From assembly GCA_022448425.1 (NCBI GenBank), contig JAKVCY010000035.1, positions 1 to 51,013 of the forward strand: DNA of 51,013 bases. The letters are read 5' to 3'. Numbering within the stretch: position 1 is the first letter of the stretch; each line of letters starts with the position of its first letter. Below are positions 17,881 to 27,357 of this stretch, piece after piece. Position numbers and translations under genes: made by a program. Below the pieces are notes generated by a model, which was not told the origin of the DNA, did not search any database, and saw only the letters and a program-made list of their open reading frames with translations. Origin of the DNA: Thalassotalea sp. GTDB lineage: Bacteria; Pseudomonadota; Gammaproteobacteria; Enterobacterales; Alteromonadaceae.

Positions 17881-20800
17881 ACCAAGTGAAAGAAGAGTTA
17901 ACCGGCATTATCGCGTGGTTTACTCGTAACAGTGTTGCTGCCAATTTATTGATGGTGTTTATTTTAGTTGCTGGGATGTTTTCATTTCAGGGACTAAATA
18001 AAAAAATGTTCCCTGAATTCAATCCTAACAGTATTCAGGTACTGGTGCCGCATTTAGGTGCTGCACCTGAAGAGGTCGAGCAATCGGTTATCTTGAAAGT
18101 AGAAGAAGCGATTGAAAATATTGAGGGTATTAAGCGTGTAACGTCGAGTGCACAAGAAGGCATTGGTATCGTCACTATTGAGTTGCAGTCAGGCTATTCA
18201 ATGTCTGAGAAGCTTGATGAAGTTCAAATGCAAGTTGATGCCATTACCACGTTTCCCGCTCAAACTGAAAAGCCAATAATCACTAAACAAGAATTTAAAG
18301 GCCAAGTGCTTTGGCTTTCGGTAAGTGGTTCGATGGAACGTCGAACGCGCCAAGTAATGGCACAAGAAATTCGCGACGAAATTATGACGTTGCCAAGTGT
18401 TAATAGTGTTCAGGTTGTCGGTAGTCGTGATTATGAGATTAGTATTGAAGTATCAGAAGAAAGGTTACAGCAATTTGATTTAACCTTTGATCAAGTCACC
18501 CAAGCGGTTCGCAATTCATCAATTGACTTACCTGGCGGTACTATAAAAACCATCGGTGGCGATATTTCATTACGTGTTGATGGACAAGCTTACACCGGGA
18601 AAGAATACAGCGATTTAGTGTTGCGCACTGACCCTGACGGTACGCGTTTGGTGCTGTCTGATGTTGCAAATGTTATTGACGGTTTTGTTGAACGCGAAGA
18701 TTTCGCTCGCTTTAATGGCGAGAACACGTCAAGCATTATGGTGCAATCAACTGGCGACCAGAATGATCTTGAGATTGCTGAAGAAGTGCATGCTTATGTA
18801 GCAAAAAAGAATACCGAATTGCCAGAGGGCGCCACATTAACGGCTTGGGGAGATACGTCGGTTTATCTACAAGAACGTTTGGATATGATGATCTCTAATA
18901 TGGCGCTTGGGGCGATTTTAGTATTTTTAGTACTTACGTTATTCCTGAGATTACGCATAGCATTTTGGGTCATGTTGGGGATTCCTATTAGTTTCTTTGG
19001 TGCGTTTATTTTAATGCCGTTAGCGGGTGAGTGGTCGGTTTCAATCAACTTATTGAGCCTGTTTGCTTTTATCATGGTGCTTGGAATAGTCGTTGATGAT
19101 GCCATTGTTATTGGCGAAAGCGCATATAGTGAGATGCAAAAATATGGGCACTCTACTGACAATGTAATTCGAGGCACTATGCGAGTTGCTATGCCTGCAA
19201 CGTTTGGTGTTTTAACAACAATTGCAGCATTTGCGCCGTTGTTGTTTATTGATGCTACCTTTGCCGCCTTCTTCCGCGCGATAGCCTTGGTTGTGACATT
19301 CTGTCTAATATTCTCTCTAATTGAATCGAAATGGATATTGCCTGCGCATTTGGCACATATGAAATATCGACCTTTAACTGAGGATAATGCAAATGCGATG
19401 GAGCGCTTTCAAATGCGCTTTAAAAAAGGACTAGATAACTTTATTCAACATAAGTACAAACCTTTCTTGGAAAAGGCTCTGATAGCTCGCTATAACACAA
19501 TGGCCACCTTTATTGCGATTCTTGTTCTTAGTTTGAGTTTAATAATAGGTTCATTTGTGAAAGTTGAGGTATTTCCGAATGTGCCTAGCGACTTTATTCA
19601 AGGTAATGTCACTATGCTTGATGGCAGCAATGTCTCAGAGCGTAATAGAGCCATTGACGTGATAACTCAAGCAGCCTATGACGTAGCAGAAGAAAATAAA
19701 ACGGATGGTGTCTCGTTTATTAAACATACCATGGTATTTACCGATGGTAATACTCAAGCGTCATTTTTATTAGAGTTGGTTAAACCTGATGAGAGAACAC
19801 TTAATGCCTACGATATTGAAAAACTGTGGCGTGACAAAATTGGTGAAATTCCGGGCACAAAAGAAATTCGGTTCTTTGCTGGTACCAATGTTGGTGGCGG
19901 TGCCGCGATAGAATTTCAGCTAACCGGCAAAAACGATGCTGAGTTGGAAATAGCTGCTGAGAAAATCATGGCTAAATTGGGTGAATACAATGGTGTATAC
20001 GATATTCGTAACTCGTTTAGCCGTGGTCAGCAAGAGATCAAACTTGCGATTAAGCCTGAAGCTGAAGTACTTGGATTAACCTTAAGTGACTTAGCACGTC
20101 AAGTTCGTCAAGCATTCTACGGTGAAGAAGCACAGCGTATTCAACGTGGTCGTGACGAGCTGAAAGTTATGGTGCGCTATCCGAAGGAAGACCGTTTATC
20201 CATTACCGATCTTGAAGACATGTGGATACGCACTAAAACTGGCGATTTGGTGCCGTTTTATCAAGTCGCTGAAATCAGTATTGGACAAGGGTTTTCAACC
20301 ATCACCCGTGTAAATCAAAAGCGTTCTATTACGATTTCTGCGGATATCGATAGCCAACAAGTAGAATCTCGCAAGGTCATCATGGAAATGAACCAGCAAG
20401 CGATTCCTGATATTTTAGCGGATCACTCTTCGGTAAGTTACGGTGTTGAGGGCGCGAGCAAAGAACAATCAGATTTCTTAAGACAGCTAGGTCTTGCAGG
20501 ATTAGGTGCTTTATTCCTTATATACGGTTTAATTGCTATTCCGACGAAATCTTATGCGCAACCGCTGGTAATTATGTCGGTGATTCCGTTTGGTATTATC
20601 GGTGCGATTATTGGTCATTTCCTGTTGGGAAAAACCATCAACATGATGTCAATTTATGGCTTTATTGCGCTAACCGGGGTAGTTGTAAATGACAGTCTTA
20701 TTTTGGTGGACTTTATTAATAAAGCTAAAGGTACTGGTAAGAAGATGATCGAAATCGTGATGGATGCGGGCGCACAGCGTTTCAGAGCGATTTTATTGAC

Positions 20801-21017
20801 ATCACTGACGACCTTCTTCGGTATATTCCCGCTTTATTTCGAAGGTAGCTTACAGGCACAGTTCATTATTCCAATGGCGATTTCATTAGGCTTCGGTATT
20901 ATGTTTGCTACGGTAATCACGCTGTTTCTAATTCCAGCTTTATACCTAATAAAAGAAGATATACATAACTTGTTTAGCCGCAGGAAAGCCGTGGCAAAAA
21001 CTGCTGAACAATCCTAA
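17877..21017 (+). CDS. RND family efflux permease (AcrB-like)
   Basis: 1046 residues, full length for a proton-driven RND pump, with 12 membrane segments and two large periplasmic loops. Recognisable are NSVAANLLMVFILVAGMFS at the N-terminus, MFPEFNPNSIQV, GIVVDDAIVIGESAYSEM in helix 4 (the proton-relay aspartates) and GVVVNDSLILVDFINKAK in helix 10. It is coupled to the adaptor by an ATGA overlap. The sequence is more like the broad environmental AcrB/D/F relatives than enteric AcrB, and the substrate range is unknown. Confidence 0.97.
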   Translation: MNQVKEELTGIIAWFTRNSVAANLLMVFILVAGMFSFQGLNKKMFPEFNPNSIQVLVPHLGAAPEEVEQSVILKVEEAIENIEGIKRVTSSAQEGIGIVTIELQSGYSMSEKLDEVQMQVDAITTFPAQTEKPIITKQEFKGQVLWLSVSGSMERRTRQVMAQEIRDEIMTLPSVNSVQVVGSRDYEISIEVSEERLQQFDLTFDQVTQAVRNSSIDLPGGTIKTIGGDISLRVDGQAYTGKEYSDLVLRTDPDGTRLVLSDVANVIDGFVEREDFARFNGENTSSIMVQSTGDQNDLEIAEEVHAYVAKKNTELPEGATLTAWGDTSVYLQERLDMMISNMALGAILVFLVLTLFLRLRIAFWVMLGIPISFFGAFILMPLAGEWSVSINLLSLFAFIMVLGIVVDDAIVIGESAYSEMQKYGHSTDNVIRGTMRVAMPATFGVLTTIAAFAPLLFIDATFAAFFRAIALVVTFCLIFSLIESKWILPAHLAHMKYRPLTEDNANAMERFQMRFKKGLDNFIQHKYKPFLEKALIARYNTMATFIAILVLSLSLIIGSFVKVEVFPNVPSDFIQGNVTMLDGSNVSERNRAIDVITQAAYDVAEENKTDGVSFIKHTMVFTDGNTQASFLLELVKPDERTLNAYDIEKLWRDKIGEIPGTKEIRFFAGTNVGGGAAIEFQLTGKNDAELEIAAEKIMAKLGEYNGVYDIRNSFSRGQQEIKLAIKPEAEVLGLTLSDLARQVRQAFYGEEAQRIQRGRDELKVMVRYPKEDRLSITDLEDMWIRTKTGDLVPFYQVAEISIGQGFSTITRVNQKRSITISADIDSQQVESRKVIMEMNQQAIPDILADHSSVSYGVEGASKEQSDFLRQLGLAGLGALFLIYGLIAIPTKSYAQPLVIMSVIPFGIIGAIIGHFLLGKTINMMSIYGFIALTGVVVNDSLILVDFINKAKGTGKKMIEIVMDAGAQRFRAILLTSLTTFFGIFPLYFEGSLQAQFIIPMAISLGFGIMFATVITLFLIPALYLIKEDIHNLFSRRKAVAKTAEQS

Positions 21018-21077
21018 TGAAAAAACTAGATAACAGAACCAGAAGCTAGACCCAAACCCAAGTGTCGAGAGGATAGT

Positions 21078-22220
21078 ATGTGGGCTAAAACGATAAAAAA
21101 TACGCTAGTAGTGTCGTTGTTGATGATGGCATCTGCTTGTGATGCCTTTCAAGCGCCTGAGATTGCGCCTGCTAAAAATCAGAATGCTTATCAGCCAAAC
21201 GTGCTTGTTAAAGAGGTGAGCATTCCTTGGGGAATGGCACAACTTCCTAGTGGCGATATCCTATTTACTGAACGTCAGGGTGAGCTTCGCTTAGTGCGTG
21301 ATGATAAATTAGTAGGTGACAAAATTTCAGGTTTACCTGAAATATACGCGGCAGGACAAGGTGGATTACTAGATATTAAATTGCACCCTGACTACGCAAA
21401 AAATGGTTGGATTTACTTAACATACTCAAGCCCAGACGGTGAAGGTGATGGTACAAATACAGCCTTGATGCGTGCTAAATTTGATGCTGAAAAGTTAACA
21501 CTTACTCACCAAGAGAAACTTTATAAAGGCAGTGACAATACAATCAAAGCACATCACTACGGTAGTCGTATCGCCTTTGACGATAAAGGTTATGTTTACT
21601 TCTCAATCGGTGATCGCGGTGAGCGTGATGTTAAGCCTCAGAGCTTAAGTTTAGACGGCGGTAAAATTTACCGATTACACGATGACGGCCGTATTCCTGC
21701 TGATAATCCATTTGTCGGTCAAGAGGGGGCAAAGCAAGCGATGTATTCTTACGGTCACCGCAACCCTCAGGGTCTTGCTAAAAACCCTAAGACAGGTGCT
21801 ATTTGGTCACATGAGCACGGCCCACGAGGCGGTGATGAAGTCAACTTAGTGATGCCGGGTAAGAACTATGGCTGGCCAGTGATTACTCATGGTCGCAATT
21901 ATAGTGGCACATCTATCACAGACCTTACTGAAAAAGAGGGTATGGAAAAGCCACTTCATCATTGGACACCTTCTATTGCGCCGTCAGGGATGATTTTCGT
22001 TACTAGCGATAAGTACCCTGAATGGCAAGGCAAAGTGCTAGTGGGCTCGCTAAAGTTTGGGTATTTAGTGCTATTGGATATTACCGATAATACCGTCGTT
22101 GGCCAGAGTACTTTATTCGAAGGAATTGGCCGTGTACGCAGCTTAATGCAAGGTAACGATGGTTACATATACGTTGGCACTGACGGTGGTGGTATTAAGC
22201 GCATTGAACCCGTGACCTGA
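21078..22220 (+). CDS. PQQ-dependent aldose sugar dehydrogenase lipoprotein (YliI/Asd-like)
   Basis: 380 residues. A signal peptide ends in a lipobox-like MASAC (Cys21), so this is probably a periplasm-facing lipoprotein. The six-bladed propeller of soluble glucose dehydrogenases shows in VSIPWGMAQLPSGDILFTER, HPDYAKNGWIYLTYSS and AHHYGSRIAFDDKGYVYFSIGDRG. The same applies to YGHRNPQGLAKNPKTG, EHGPRGGDEVNLV and GKNYGWPVITHG. The conserved His and Arg contact PQQ and sugar in this family. It begins 60 bp after the RND pump in the same direction and might be read through from it, though a functional link is not evident. Confidence 0.92.
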   Translation: MWAKTIKNTLVVSLLMMASACDAFQAPEIAPAKNQNAYQPNVLVKEVSIPWGMAQLPSGDILFTERQGELRLVRDDKLVGDKISGLPEIYAAGQGGLLDIKLHPDYAKNGWIYLTYSSPDGEGDGTNTALMRAKFDAEKLTLTHQEKLYKGSDNTIKAHHYGSRIAFDDKGYVYFSIGDRGERDVKPQSLSLDGGKIYRLHDDGRIPADNPFVGQEGAKQAMYSYGHRNPQGLAKNPKTGAIWSHEHGPRGGDEVNLVMPGKNYGWPVITHGRNYSGTSITDLTEKEGMEKPLHHWTPSIAPSGMIFVTSDKYPEWQGKVLVGSLKFGYLVLLDITDNTVVGQSTLFEGIGRVRSLMQGNDGYIYVGTDGGGIKRIEPVT

Positions 22221-22339
22221 TTGAGCAAGCTTAGATCTTACCATTCACTATATGTTGACGTTGTTGCTCATTTAGCAGCGTCACTATCAATCTTCTATCT
22301 TTGTTAACTTATTGTTAGTCAAGCAGGTTTTTTACTTGT

Positions 22340-22438
22340 TTATGCCGATTTGCTTTGCTTAATGGCTTGTTTGGCGTTTCTTTCTGGCTTACCCTCATAG
22401 TACCGATTAAAAAACTTGCGATGTGATACTGTGCTCAC
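22340..22438 (-). CDS. Possible 32-residue basic small protein
   Basis: In the gap between the sugar dehydrogenase and the TPR gene, the minus strand reads from GTG: STVSHRKFFNRYYEGKPE, then RNAKQAIKQSKSA and stop. The composition (basic, aromatic, no low complexity) looks protein-like, and the frame is open further upstream without an ATG. There is no clear ribosome site. It may be a small gene, the tail of a lost gene, or chance. Confidence 0.2.
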   Translation of the reverse strand: MSTVSHRKFFNRYYEGKPERNAKQAIKQSKSA

Positions 22439-22476
22439 TGGTATCGTAAAATAGTTAATAACAACAAGAACTTTAA

Positions 22477-23808
22477 ATGACTTATTTAGCCCGACTGTCA
22501 CAGCTTAGCTCTATCTTGATAAGTGTTGCTTTCACTATCTTTAGTTTACCTAAGGCATATGCTGCATCGTTTGATGTAGAAGACCCGTATATATGCCAAA
22601 ACACAGTAGCAAACTTTCCTGAACCTTATTTAACACCTGAGAACAATCGAGAAGTACTGATAAATGGTGTACGTGAGCACTGTTTAGATAACTACCAAGC
22701 ATCATCGGAAATAGTGTCGGAATTGCTAAATGATCTAGCTGGGCTTTCAAAGAAAGAAATTACCTATGCTTACGTGCTGCAGAGTATTAATTTGAACAAC
22801 ATCGGTAGCAATGACAATTGTGACTTGGCTAAATTAGCCGTAGCTCATGGCCATGGTAGTGATAGCAAAACTCTCGCGATTAGAGCCGAACTCAATTATT
22901 TCTCTTTTTGTGAATTACACGACGGCAATACATCGCACACGCTAAAACGTTTATATGAGCTAAGCAAAGAAGCGCTAGCAATGGAAAGCTTTAATTTGCA
23001 ATTAGCGATTCACAACCAAATTTCTTATGTCTATTACTTACTTGACCAAAACCAATTGGCTGCTGATGAGTTAGAAATTGCGTTGGAATTGGGTAAGAAA
23101 ATGAAGTCTGATGATTACTTGATCATGCTTTATAATCTCATTGATGCTTATTTAGATGCGGGGGAGTTGTCACTAGCTGAACAGCGTATTGATCTATTTC
23201 ATCAGTCGTTGACGGAAAAAAGCAGTCAATGGGAGCGGTGGTTAGTGTTATTCGCAGAGTCCTACTTGTCGTTGTTAAAAGAAGACTATGAAAAAGTGCT
23301 CGAATTGAAAGATAAGCTAGGTAAAAGCGAGCCGAATGATTCACCTGTGTTTAATGAAAAAATAGCGATAATCCAAGGCCTTGCTTGTTTCGAATTAGGG
23401 CAATTTAGCTGTGCAGAGAGCCTTATTAATACTCACTTATCATCGAAACCCGCCGAAGAAATTAATCGGTTGAAGTGGTTAGCATTGTTAGTTAAGTGGC
23501 ACGATTACAAGGGTCAACATAACGAGATGAGAATAATGCAGCAGCGCTATTTCGAATTGGCAGAGCAGAAGTTATTCACCCAGCAGCAAGCGGCGAAAAT
23601 ACTGGGTGTTGCCAAACTTAACAACGAAGTAATCCGCCTGAGCTCGCTCGAGTTGGAACAAAAACTAGAACAGCAGCAGCACACTAATCGTATGTATACG
23701 CTAGCGATAACTTTCTTAAGCGTGCTACTTGTGGTGTTTGTTATTGGCTACTGGCGTTTGAGTGTAAAGATCAAAAAAACGGTGATTGTTCCTCAGCAGG
23801 AGCGTTAA
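22477..23808 (+). CDS. TPR-repeat periplasmic protein with C-terminal membrane anchor
   Basis: 443 residues. A signal peptide (LSSILISVAFTIFSLPKAYA) is followed by about 370 residues of helical repeats of the tetratricopeptide type. Examples are NLQLAIHNQISYVYYLLDQ, AADELEIALELGKKM, LIMLYNLIDAYLDAGELSLA and KIAIIQGLACFELGQFSCAE. A coiled stretch precedes a single C-terminal membrane helix (YTLAITFLSVLLVVFVIGYW) and a 15-residue cytoplasmic tail. This is the layout of the sensor half of TPR-GGDEF or TPR-kinase proteins of Alteromonadales, but no output domain follows. Alternatives are a membrane-tethered scaffold or a partner of a separate signalling protein. Confidence 0.8.
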   Translation: MTYLARLSQLSSILISVAFTIFSLPKAYAASFDVEDPYICQNTVANFPEPYLTPENNREVLINGVREHCLDNYQASSEIVSELLNDLAGLSKKEITYAYVLQSINLNNIGSNDNCDLAKLAVAHGHGSDSKTLAIRAELNYFSFCELHDGNTSHTLKRLYELSKEALAMESFNLQLAIHNQISYVYYLLDQNQLAADELEIALELGKKMKSDDYLIMLYNLIDAYLDAGELSLAEQRIDLFHQSLTEKSSQWERWLVLFAESYLSLLKEDYEKVLELKDKLGKSEPNDSPVFNEKIAIIQGLACFELGQFSCAESLINTHLSSKPAEEINRLKWLALLVKWHDYKGQHNEMRIMQQRYFELAEQKLFTQQQAAKILGVAKLNNEVIRLSSLELEQKLEQQQHTNRMYTLAITFLSVLLVVFVIGYWRLSVKIKKTVIVPQQER

Positions 23809-23821
23809 AGTTAGTTTTTAC

Positions 23822-24670
23822 CTAATGAGAGCCTAACTTTTCTTCCAAATCTTCAATGATATTTTGGTAGTCATATTCGTCACAATCTAGCACGGTAAAA
23901 ACAGTATCTTGTAAATAGGGCCAGTCAGACGCTGGTCTGAAATACTTGTGCTGATAGACCAAGTTCTCTGCCATTTTGAGGATGGAGAACAATGTTTGCT
24001 GTTCAGAGCCATCCAATTTATTGAGAAATTCTCTGTCATGATGGCGCAGGATAATTTTACAGATATCCACCGGAAGTCGCCAAGAGCTTGCTACATAGTA
24101 ACCAATCGTGGCGTGACTTACTTGGTAGTGTTGTTCTTCAATGGTGGTGATTACTTCGCTTGGGTTAGCTTCGGCGTAATCGAATGTATCTTGGTAATCT
24201 TGATACTTCATCGCCATCACAGGTATGCCGCAATCATGAAAAAGTCCCAGTGTGAATAGTTTGTCTTTAGCTACGCGTCGATTGAGCTTTTCTGCAATAA
24301 AAACTGCTGTAGTGGCAACGTTATTGGTGTTATCCCAGAACCTATCTAGTTCAATACTGCATTGCTTTCCTGTGAAGCTTTTACGAATTAAACTTGAAGT
24401 TACAAGCGAAACAATGCCATTTAAACCAATATATTTAACCGACTTTGGAATATCGGAAATGGAGCGAGCCAAGCCATACATTGGGCTGTTAATCGTTTTT
24501 AAGATCTTGGCACTGACCGCAACATCCTGTGAGATAAGATTAGCGACCTCATCTAGGTTAGGTTCTTTTTCCTGAATTTTTTCTTGTAACTGCAGTAATA
24601 AAGTCGGTTGGGCAGGTACAGAAAACCCTTTACCAATATCATCAAGTACCGACTGATCAATCTTTAACAT
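23822..24670 (-). CDS. HDOD domain protein
   Basis: 282 residues. The HDOD domain fills most of the protein: LPAQP-like FSVPAQPTLLLQLQEKIQE, then VANLISQDVAVSAKILKTIN and SPMYGLARSISDIPKSVKYI. Next come NRRVAKDKLFTLGLFHDCGI and the HHD-like ILRHHDREFLNKL. HDOD proteins are HD-hydrolase relatives used in signalling and motility control in gammaproteobacteria. Here no second output domain is attached. It converges on the TPR gene with 13 bp between stops, so the pair may share an environment but not a transcript. Confidence 0.9.
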   Translation of the reverse strand: MLKIDQSVLDDIGKGFSVPAQPTLLLQLQEKIQEKEPNLDEVANLISQDVAVSAKILKTINSPMYGLARSISDIPKSVKYIGLNGIVSLVTSSLIRKSFTGKQCSIELDRFWDNTNNVATTAVFIAEKLNRRVAKDKLFTLGLFHDCGIPVMAMKYQDYQDTFDYAEANPSEVITTIEEQHYQVSHATIGYYVASSWRLPVDICKIILRHHDREFLNKLDGSEQQTLFSILKMAENLVYQHKYFRPASDWPYLQDTVFTVLDCDEYDYQNIIEDLEEKLGSH

Positions 24671-24844
24671 GCGATTAAGACGCCCTAAATCTCATAAGAA
24701 AAACTATTATTTCATAAGTTTAAATCTAATTGAGAAAAAATCACGGGCTATTTTTGTATGCAATATATTTTGCTTGTCTCGTCTGTGAATTATTGGCTAA
24801 ACTTGGGCTCTTTTCATTCTCCAGACACTGTAACGAGGAAAGCC

Positions 24845-25720
24845 ATGAAGCGGTGTGCAATTTTAACTATGGATAGTTTAGAAGATTTCGAAGCTTATGA
24901 TGATTTACTTGAACAACCGCTTGCTGCATTAGGGTGGCAAATGGAAATGGTGTCATGGCGAAGCGAAACCGTCGACTGGGACGATTTTGATGCAGTGATC
25001 ATTCGTTCGCCTTGGGATTATCAGGACGATGACGACGGCTTCTTAGCAGTACTAGCAAACATTGAAGCATCCAGTGCGCACCTCGAAAATTCGCTTGATA
25101 TCGTTAAGTGGAATATCGACAAGGAATATTTGAAGCAGTTGGAATCTCGCGGCGTAAACATTGTGCCGACACTATGGCGCGAAACGTTTGATGCCAATGA
25201 GCTAGCAAGCTTTTTTGAACACTTTGCTGTTGACCAAATTGTGCTTAAACCAAGAATTAGTGCAAATGCAGACAATACCTTTTGGTTAACGAAAGATAAC
25301 TACCGATCGCACATCACAGATTTAGCCGACGCATTCGCAAATCGCAACTTCATGGTTCAGCCATTTATGGAAAGTGTCATTAACGAAGGTGAATTTTCAC
25401 TCTTTTATTTTGATGGTGCCTACAGCCATGCCATTTTAAAGACACCTAAAGACAATGACTTCCGCGTGCAAGAAGAGCATGGTGGTCGATTAAAAAGTGT
25501 TACACCAGAGGCCGAGTTAGTAAAACAAGCGCAAATATCGCTGGCGGCTATCGAAAGTATGCCACTATATGCACGTGTTGATTTCGTGCGCCATGCTGAT
25601 AGTTTTGCCTTGATGGAAGCTGAGCTTATCGAGCCTTCGCTATACTTCAATATGGACGCTGAGTCGCCAGTAAAGTTTGCCCAAGCGTTTGCGGCAAAAA
25701 TGCAAGAACTTGCCATTTAG
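24845..25720 (+). CDS. ATP-grasp domain protein (RimK/glutathione-synthetase-like)
   Basis: About 291 residues from ATG 24845, with GAGGAA seven bases upstream. The frame is open from 24758, but that stretch is not conserved-looking. ATP-grasp features include DWDDFDAVIIRSPWDY, the Lys in NIDKEYLKQLESRGVNIVPT, VLKPRISANADNTF, EFSLFYFDG and the metal ligands in YARVDFVRH and LIEPSLYF. These enzymes join a carboxylate to an amine or thiol using ATP. The substrate is unknown. It is divergent from the HDOD gene and has no partner gene. Confidence 0.88.
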   Translation: MKRCAILTMDSLEDFEAYDDLLEQPLAALGWQMEMVSWRSETVDWDDFDAVIIRSPWDYQDDDDGFLAVLANIEASSAHLENSLDIVKWNIDKEYLKQLESRGVNIVPTLWRETFDANELASFFEHFAVDQIVLKPRISANADNTFWLTKDNYRSHITDLADAFANRNFMVQPFMESVINEGEFSLFYFDGAYSHAILKTPKDNDFRVQEEHGGRLKSVTPEAELVKQAQISLAAIESMPLYARVDFVRHADSFALMEAELIEPSLYFNMDAESPVKFAQAFAAKMQELAI

Positions 25721-25747
25721 TCGACAAAGCCTTACGCAATGCTCGGT

Positions 25748-25785
25748 TGTGTAAGGTTAGCTGTGTAAGGTTAGCTCGCGTAAGG
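25748..25785. repeat. Tandem repeat, 14-bp unit, about 2.7 copies
   Basis: TGTGTAAGGTTAGC occurs twice without a gap, followed by a decayed third copy, TCGCGTAAGG. It lies between the convergent ATP-grasp and pirin genes. Confidence 0.8.
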
Positions 25786-25856
25786 CCCTGTTTAATCCAA
25801 TTTAATCTAATCCGTTACTTTCTTCACAGCTTCAAATAAAGCTCTATCACGTTTAC

Positions 25857-26741
25857 TTATGCGAACTTACCATTGTGGTAATCGTCCACTGCTTGTCGTA
25901 ACTCGTCCTGCGTGTTCATCACGAAAGGACCGCCTCTAGCTACGGGTTCATTTAAAGGTGTTGCTGACACTAAAATGAATCGGGTATCTGTATCAGCGTA
26001 CAACGCAGTAGTGTTACCCTCAGCAAGAATACCTAATTGCTTCTCTGTCACTAATCGCTGTTTTTCACCTACCGCAAGCGTTCCTGATATCACATAAATG
26101 AAACTGTTTTCTTGTGAAGATATGGACTGAGAAAAGCTCTCACCTTGCTTCAAGATAATATCAAGATAAGTAGGCTTAACGAACTCATTAACGACGGCAC
26201 CTTGGGTACCAGCATTCGTTTGTCCGGCAATGACCCGAATTTCTCCGCCACTTTCAGTCGTCTCAACAGCTATTTGGTCGGCTGGAAATTCTTGGTACTG
26301 AGGCTCCGTGAGTTTCTCTTTTGCAGGTAGGTTCACCCAAAGCTGAAAGCCTTGCATTAGGCCTGCCTCTTGCTCTGGCATTTCAGAGTGAATAATACCG
26401 CGTCCAGCTGTCATCCATTGCACACCATTTGGTGCAATAACACCTTCATTTCCGGCACTGTCCTTATGAAGCATGCGACCAGCTAACATATATGTCACGG
26501 TTTCAAAGCCGCGGTGAGGGTGTGGCGGAAACCCTGCGATATAGTCATCTGCATTGTCTGACTCAAAAGCATCTAACATCAGAAAAGGATCTAGCATGTT
26601 AAGTTCTGGGGTGCCAATTAAGCGAGTGAGTTTTACACCTGCACCATCGGAAGCTGGCATCCCTTGTGTCAGGTGCCTTAGTTCTCGAATCGTTATGTTT
26701 TCGTTGATTTTAGAGGCTTGTTCTAGCGTTTCTTTTGACAT
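25857..26741 (-). CDS. Pirin family protein
   Basis: 294 residues, bicupin fold. The metal site of pirins is visible as FPPHPHRGFETVTYMLAG and GRGIIHSEMPEQE (three His and one Glu). The C-terminal cupin contains GGPFVMNTQDELRQAVDDY. Some bacterial pirins oxidise quercetin and others modulate enzymes; the role here is open. The small membrane-protein gene 40 bp upstream on the same strand probably shares its transcript. Confidence 0.94.
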   Translation of the reverse strand: MSKETLEQASKINENITIRELRHLTQGMPASDGAGVKLTRLIGTPELNMLDPFLMLDAFESDNADDYIAGFPPHPHRGFETVTYMLAGRMLHKDSAGNEGVIAPNGVQWMTAGRGIIHSEMPEQEAGLMQGFQLWVNLPAKEKLTEPQYQEFPADQIAVETTESGGEIRVIAGQTNAGTQGAVVNEFVKPTYLDIILKQGESFSQSISSQENSFIYVISGTLAVGEKQRLVTEKQLGILAEGNTTALYADTDTRFILVSATPLNEPVARGGPFVMNTQDELRQAVDDYHNGKFA

Positions 26742-26780
26742 GACTTTTCTCTCTATACATAAGTTTTATGTGTAGGTTGT

Positions 26781-27038
26781 TTAGGCAGCCATGCCGATAA
26801 CTTGCGGTGAATTGGCGCTATTTTCTTTAATACTTTTTATCGTATAGACAGCTAACGCTGCCGCTACCGTGAATTCAATAGCAATAATCAGTGGCAGCAG
26901 AAAGGCTGGTACGCCAAGAATATCCAACGCGCCTTGTATGCCATTAAACAAACTCGCTTGTTGACCTGCGATAGTCAAAAGTGAGACAGAAATTACGATG
27001 GCAACCAGTTGTGTTAATTGATTTGTTTGCAGTTTCAT
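26781..27038 (-). CDS. Small two-helix membrane protein
   Basis: 85 residues with two membrane segments (LVAIVISVSLLTIAG and FLLPLIIAIEFTVAAALAVYTI). The start MKLQTNQLTQ follows an AGGACAG sequence. No family is recognised. It is upstream of the pirin gene on the same strand with a 39-bp gap, so it is likely the first gene of a two-gene unit. Confidence 0.6.
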   Translation of the reverse strand: MKLQTNQLTQLVAIVISVSLLTIAGQQASLFNGIQGALDILGVPAFLLPLIIAIEFTVAAALAVYTIKSIKENSANSPQVIGMAA

Positions 27039-27254
27039 TACGCTGTCCTATTCAATTTACGCCCTAAATTTGGGGTTATAGCTAAAGACTTGTAGCGAAA
27101 ATCAACTTGCATCACTTTGTCTTTGCTGGGTTTGTTTCGATGAACACATGATATATAAAGTGATATGTGGAAAAAATATGCTAAAAATTGAAATACTATT
27201 TCCAAATGGCTCTTAATAAGGGAGTGCTTTGAAATAGGAGAGTTGATTGGATAT

Positions 27255-27279
27255 AAAAAAGCCCATGCACTGCATGGGC
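27255..27279 (-). terminator. Minus-strand intrinsic terminator
   Basis: Read on the minus strand, GCCCATGCA pairs with TGCATGGGC across a one-base centre, followed by six Ts: a strong terminator for leftward transcription. A second hairpin (GCGCTAC-N7-GTAGCGC, 27291-27311) lies just before it. Both follow the small reading frame at 27358-27573, suggesting a real short leftward transcript. Confidence 0.75.
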
Positions 27280-27357
27280 CAAAAGGGCTTGCGCTACAAA
27301 CTGCGTAGCGCTGTCAAAGTAGACGCTAATCTCTAACAACCAAATCAGTTATTAGCA

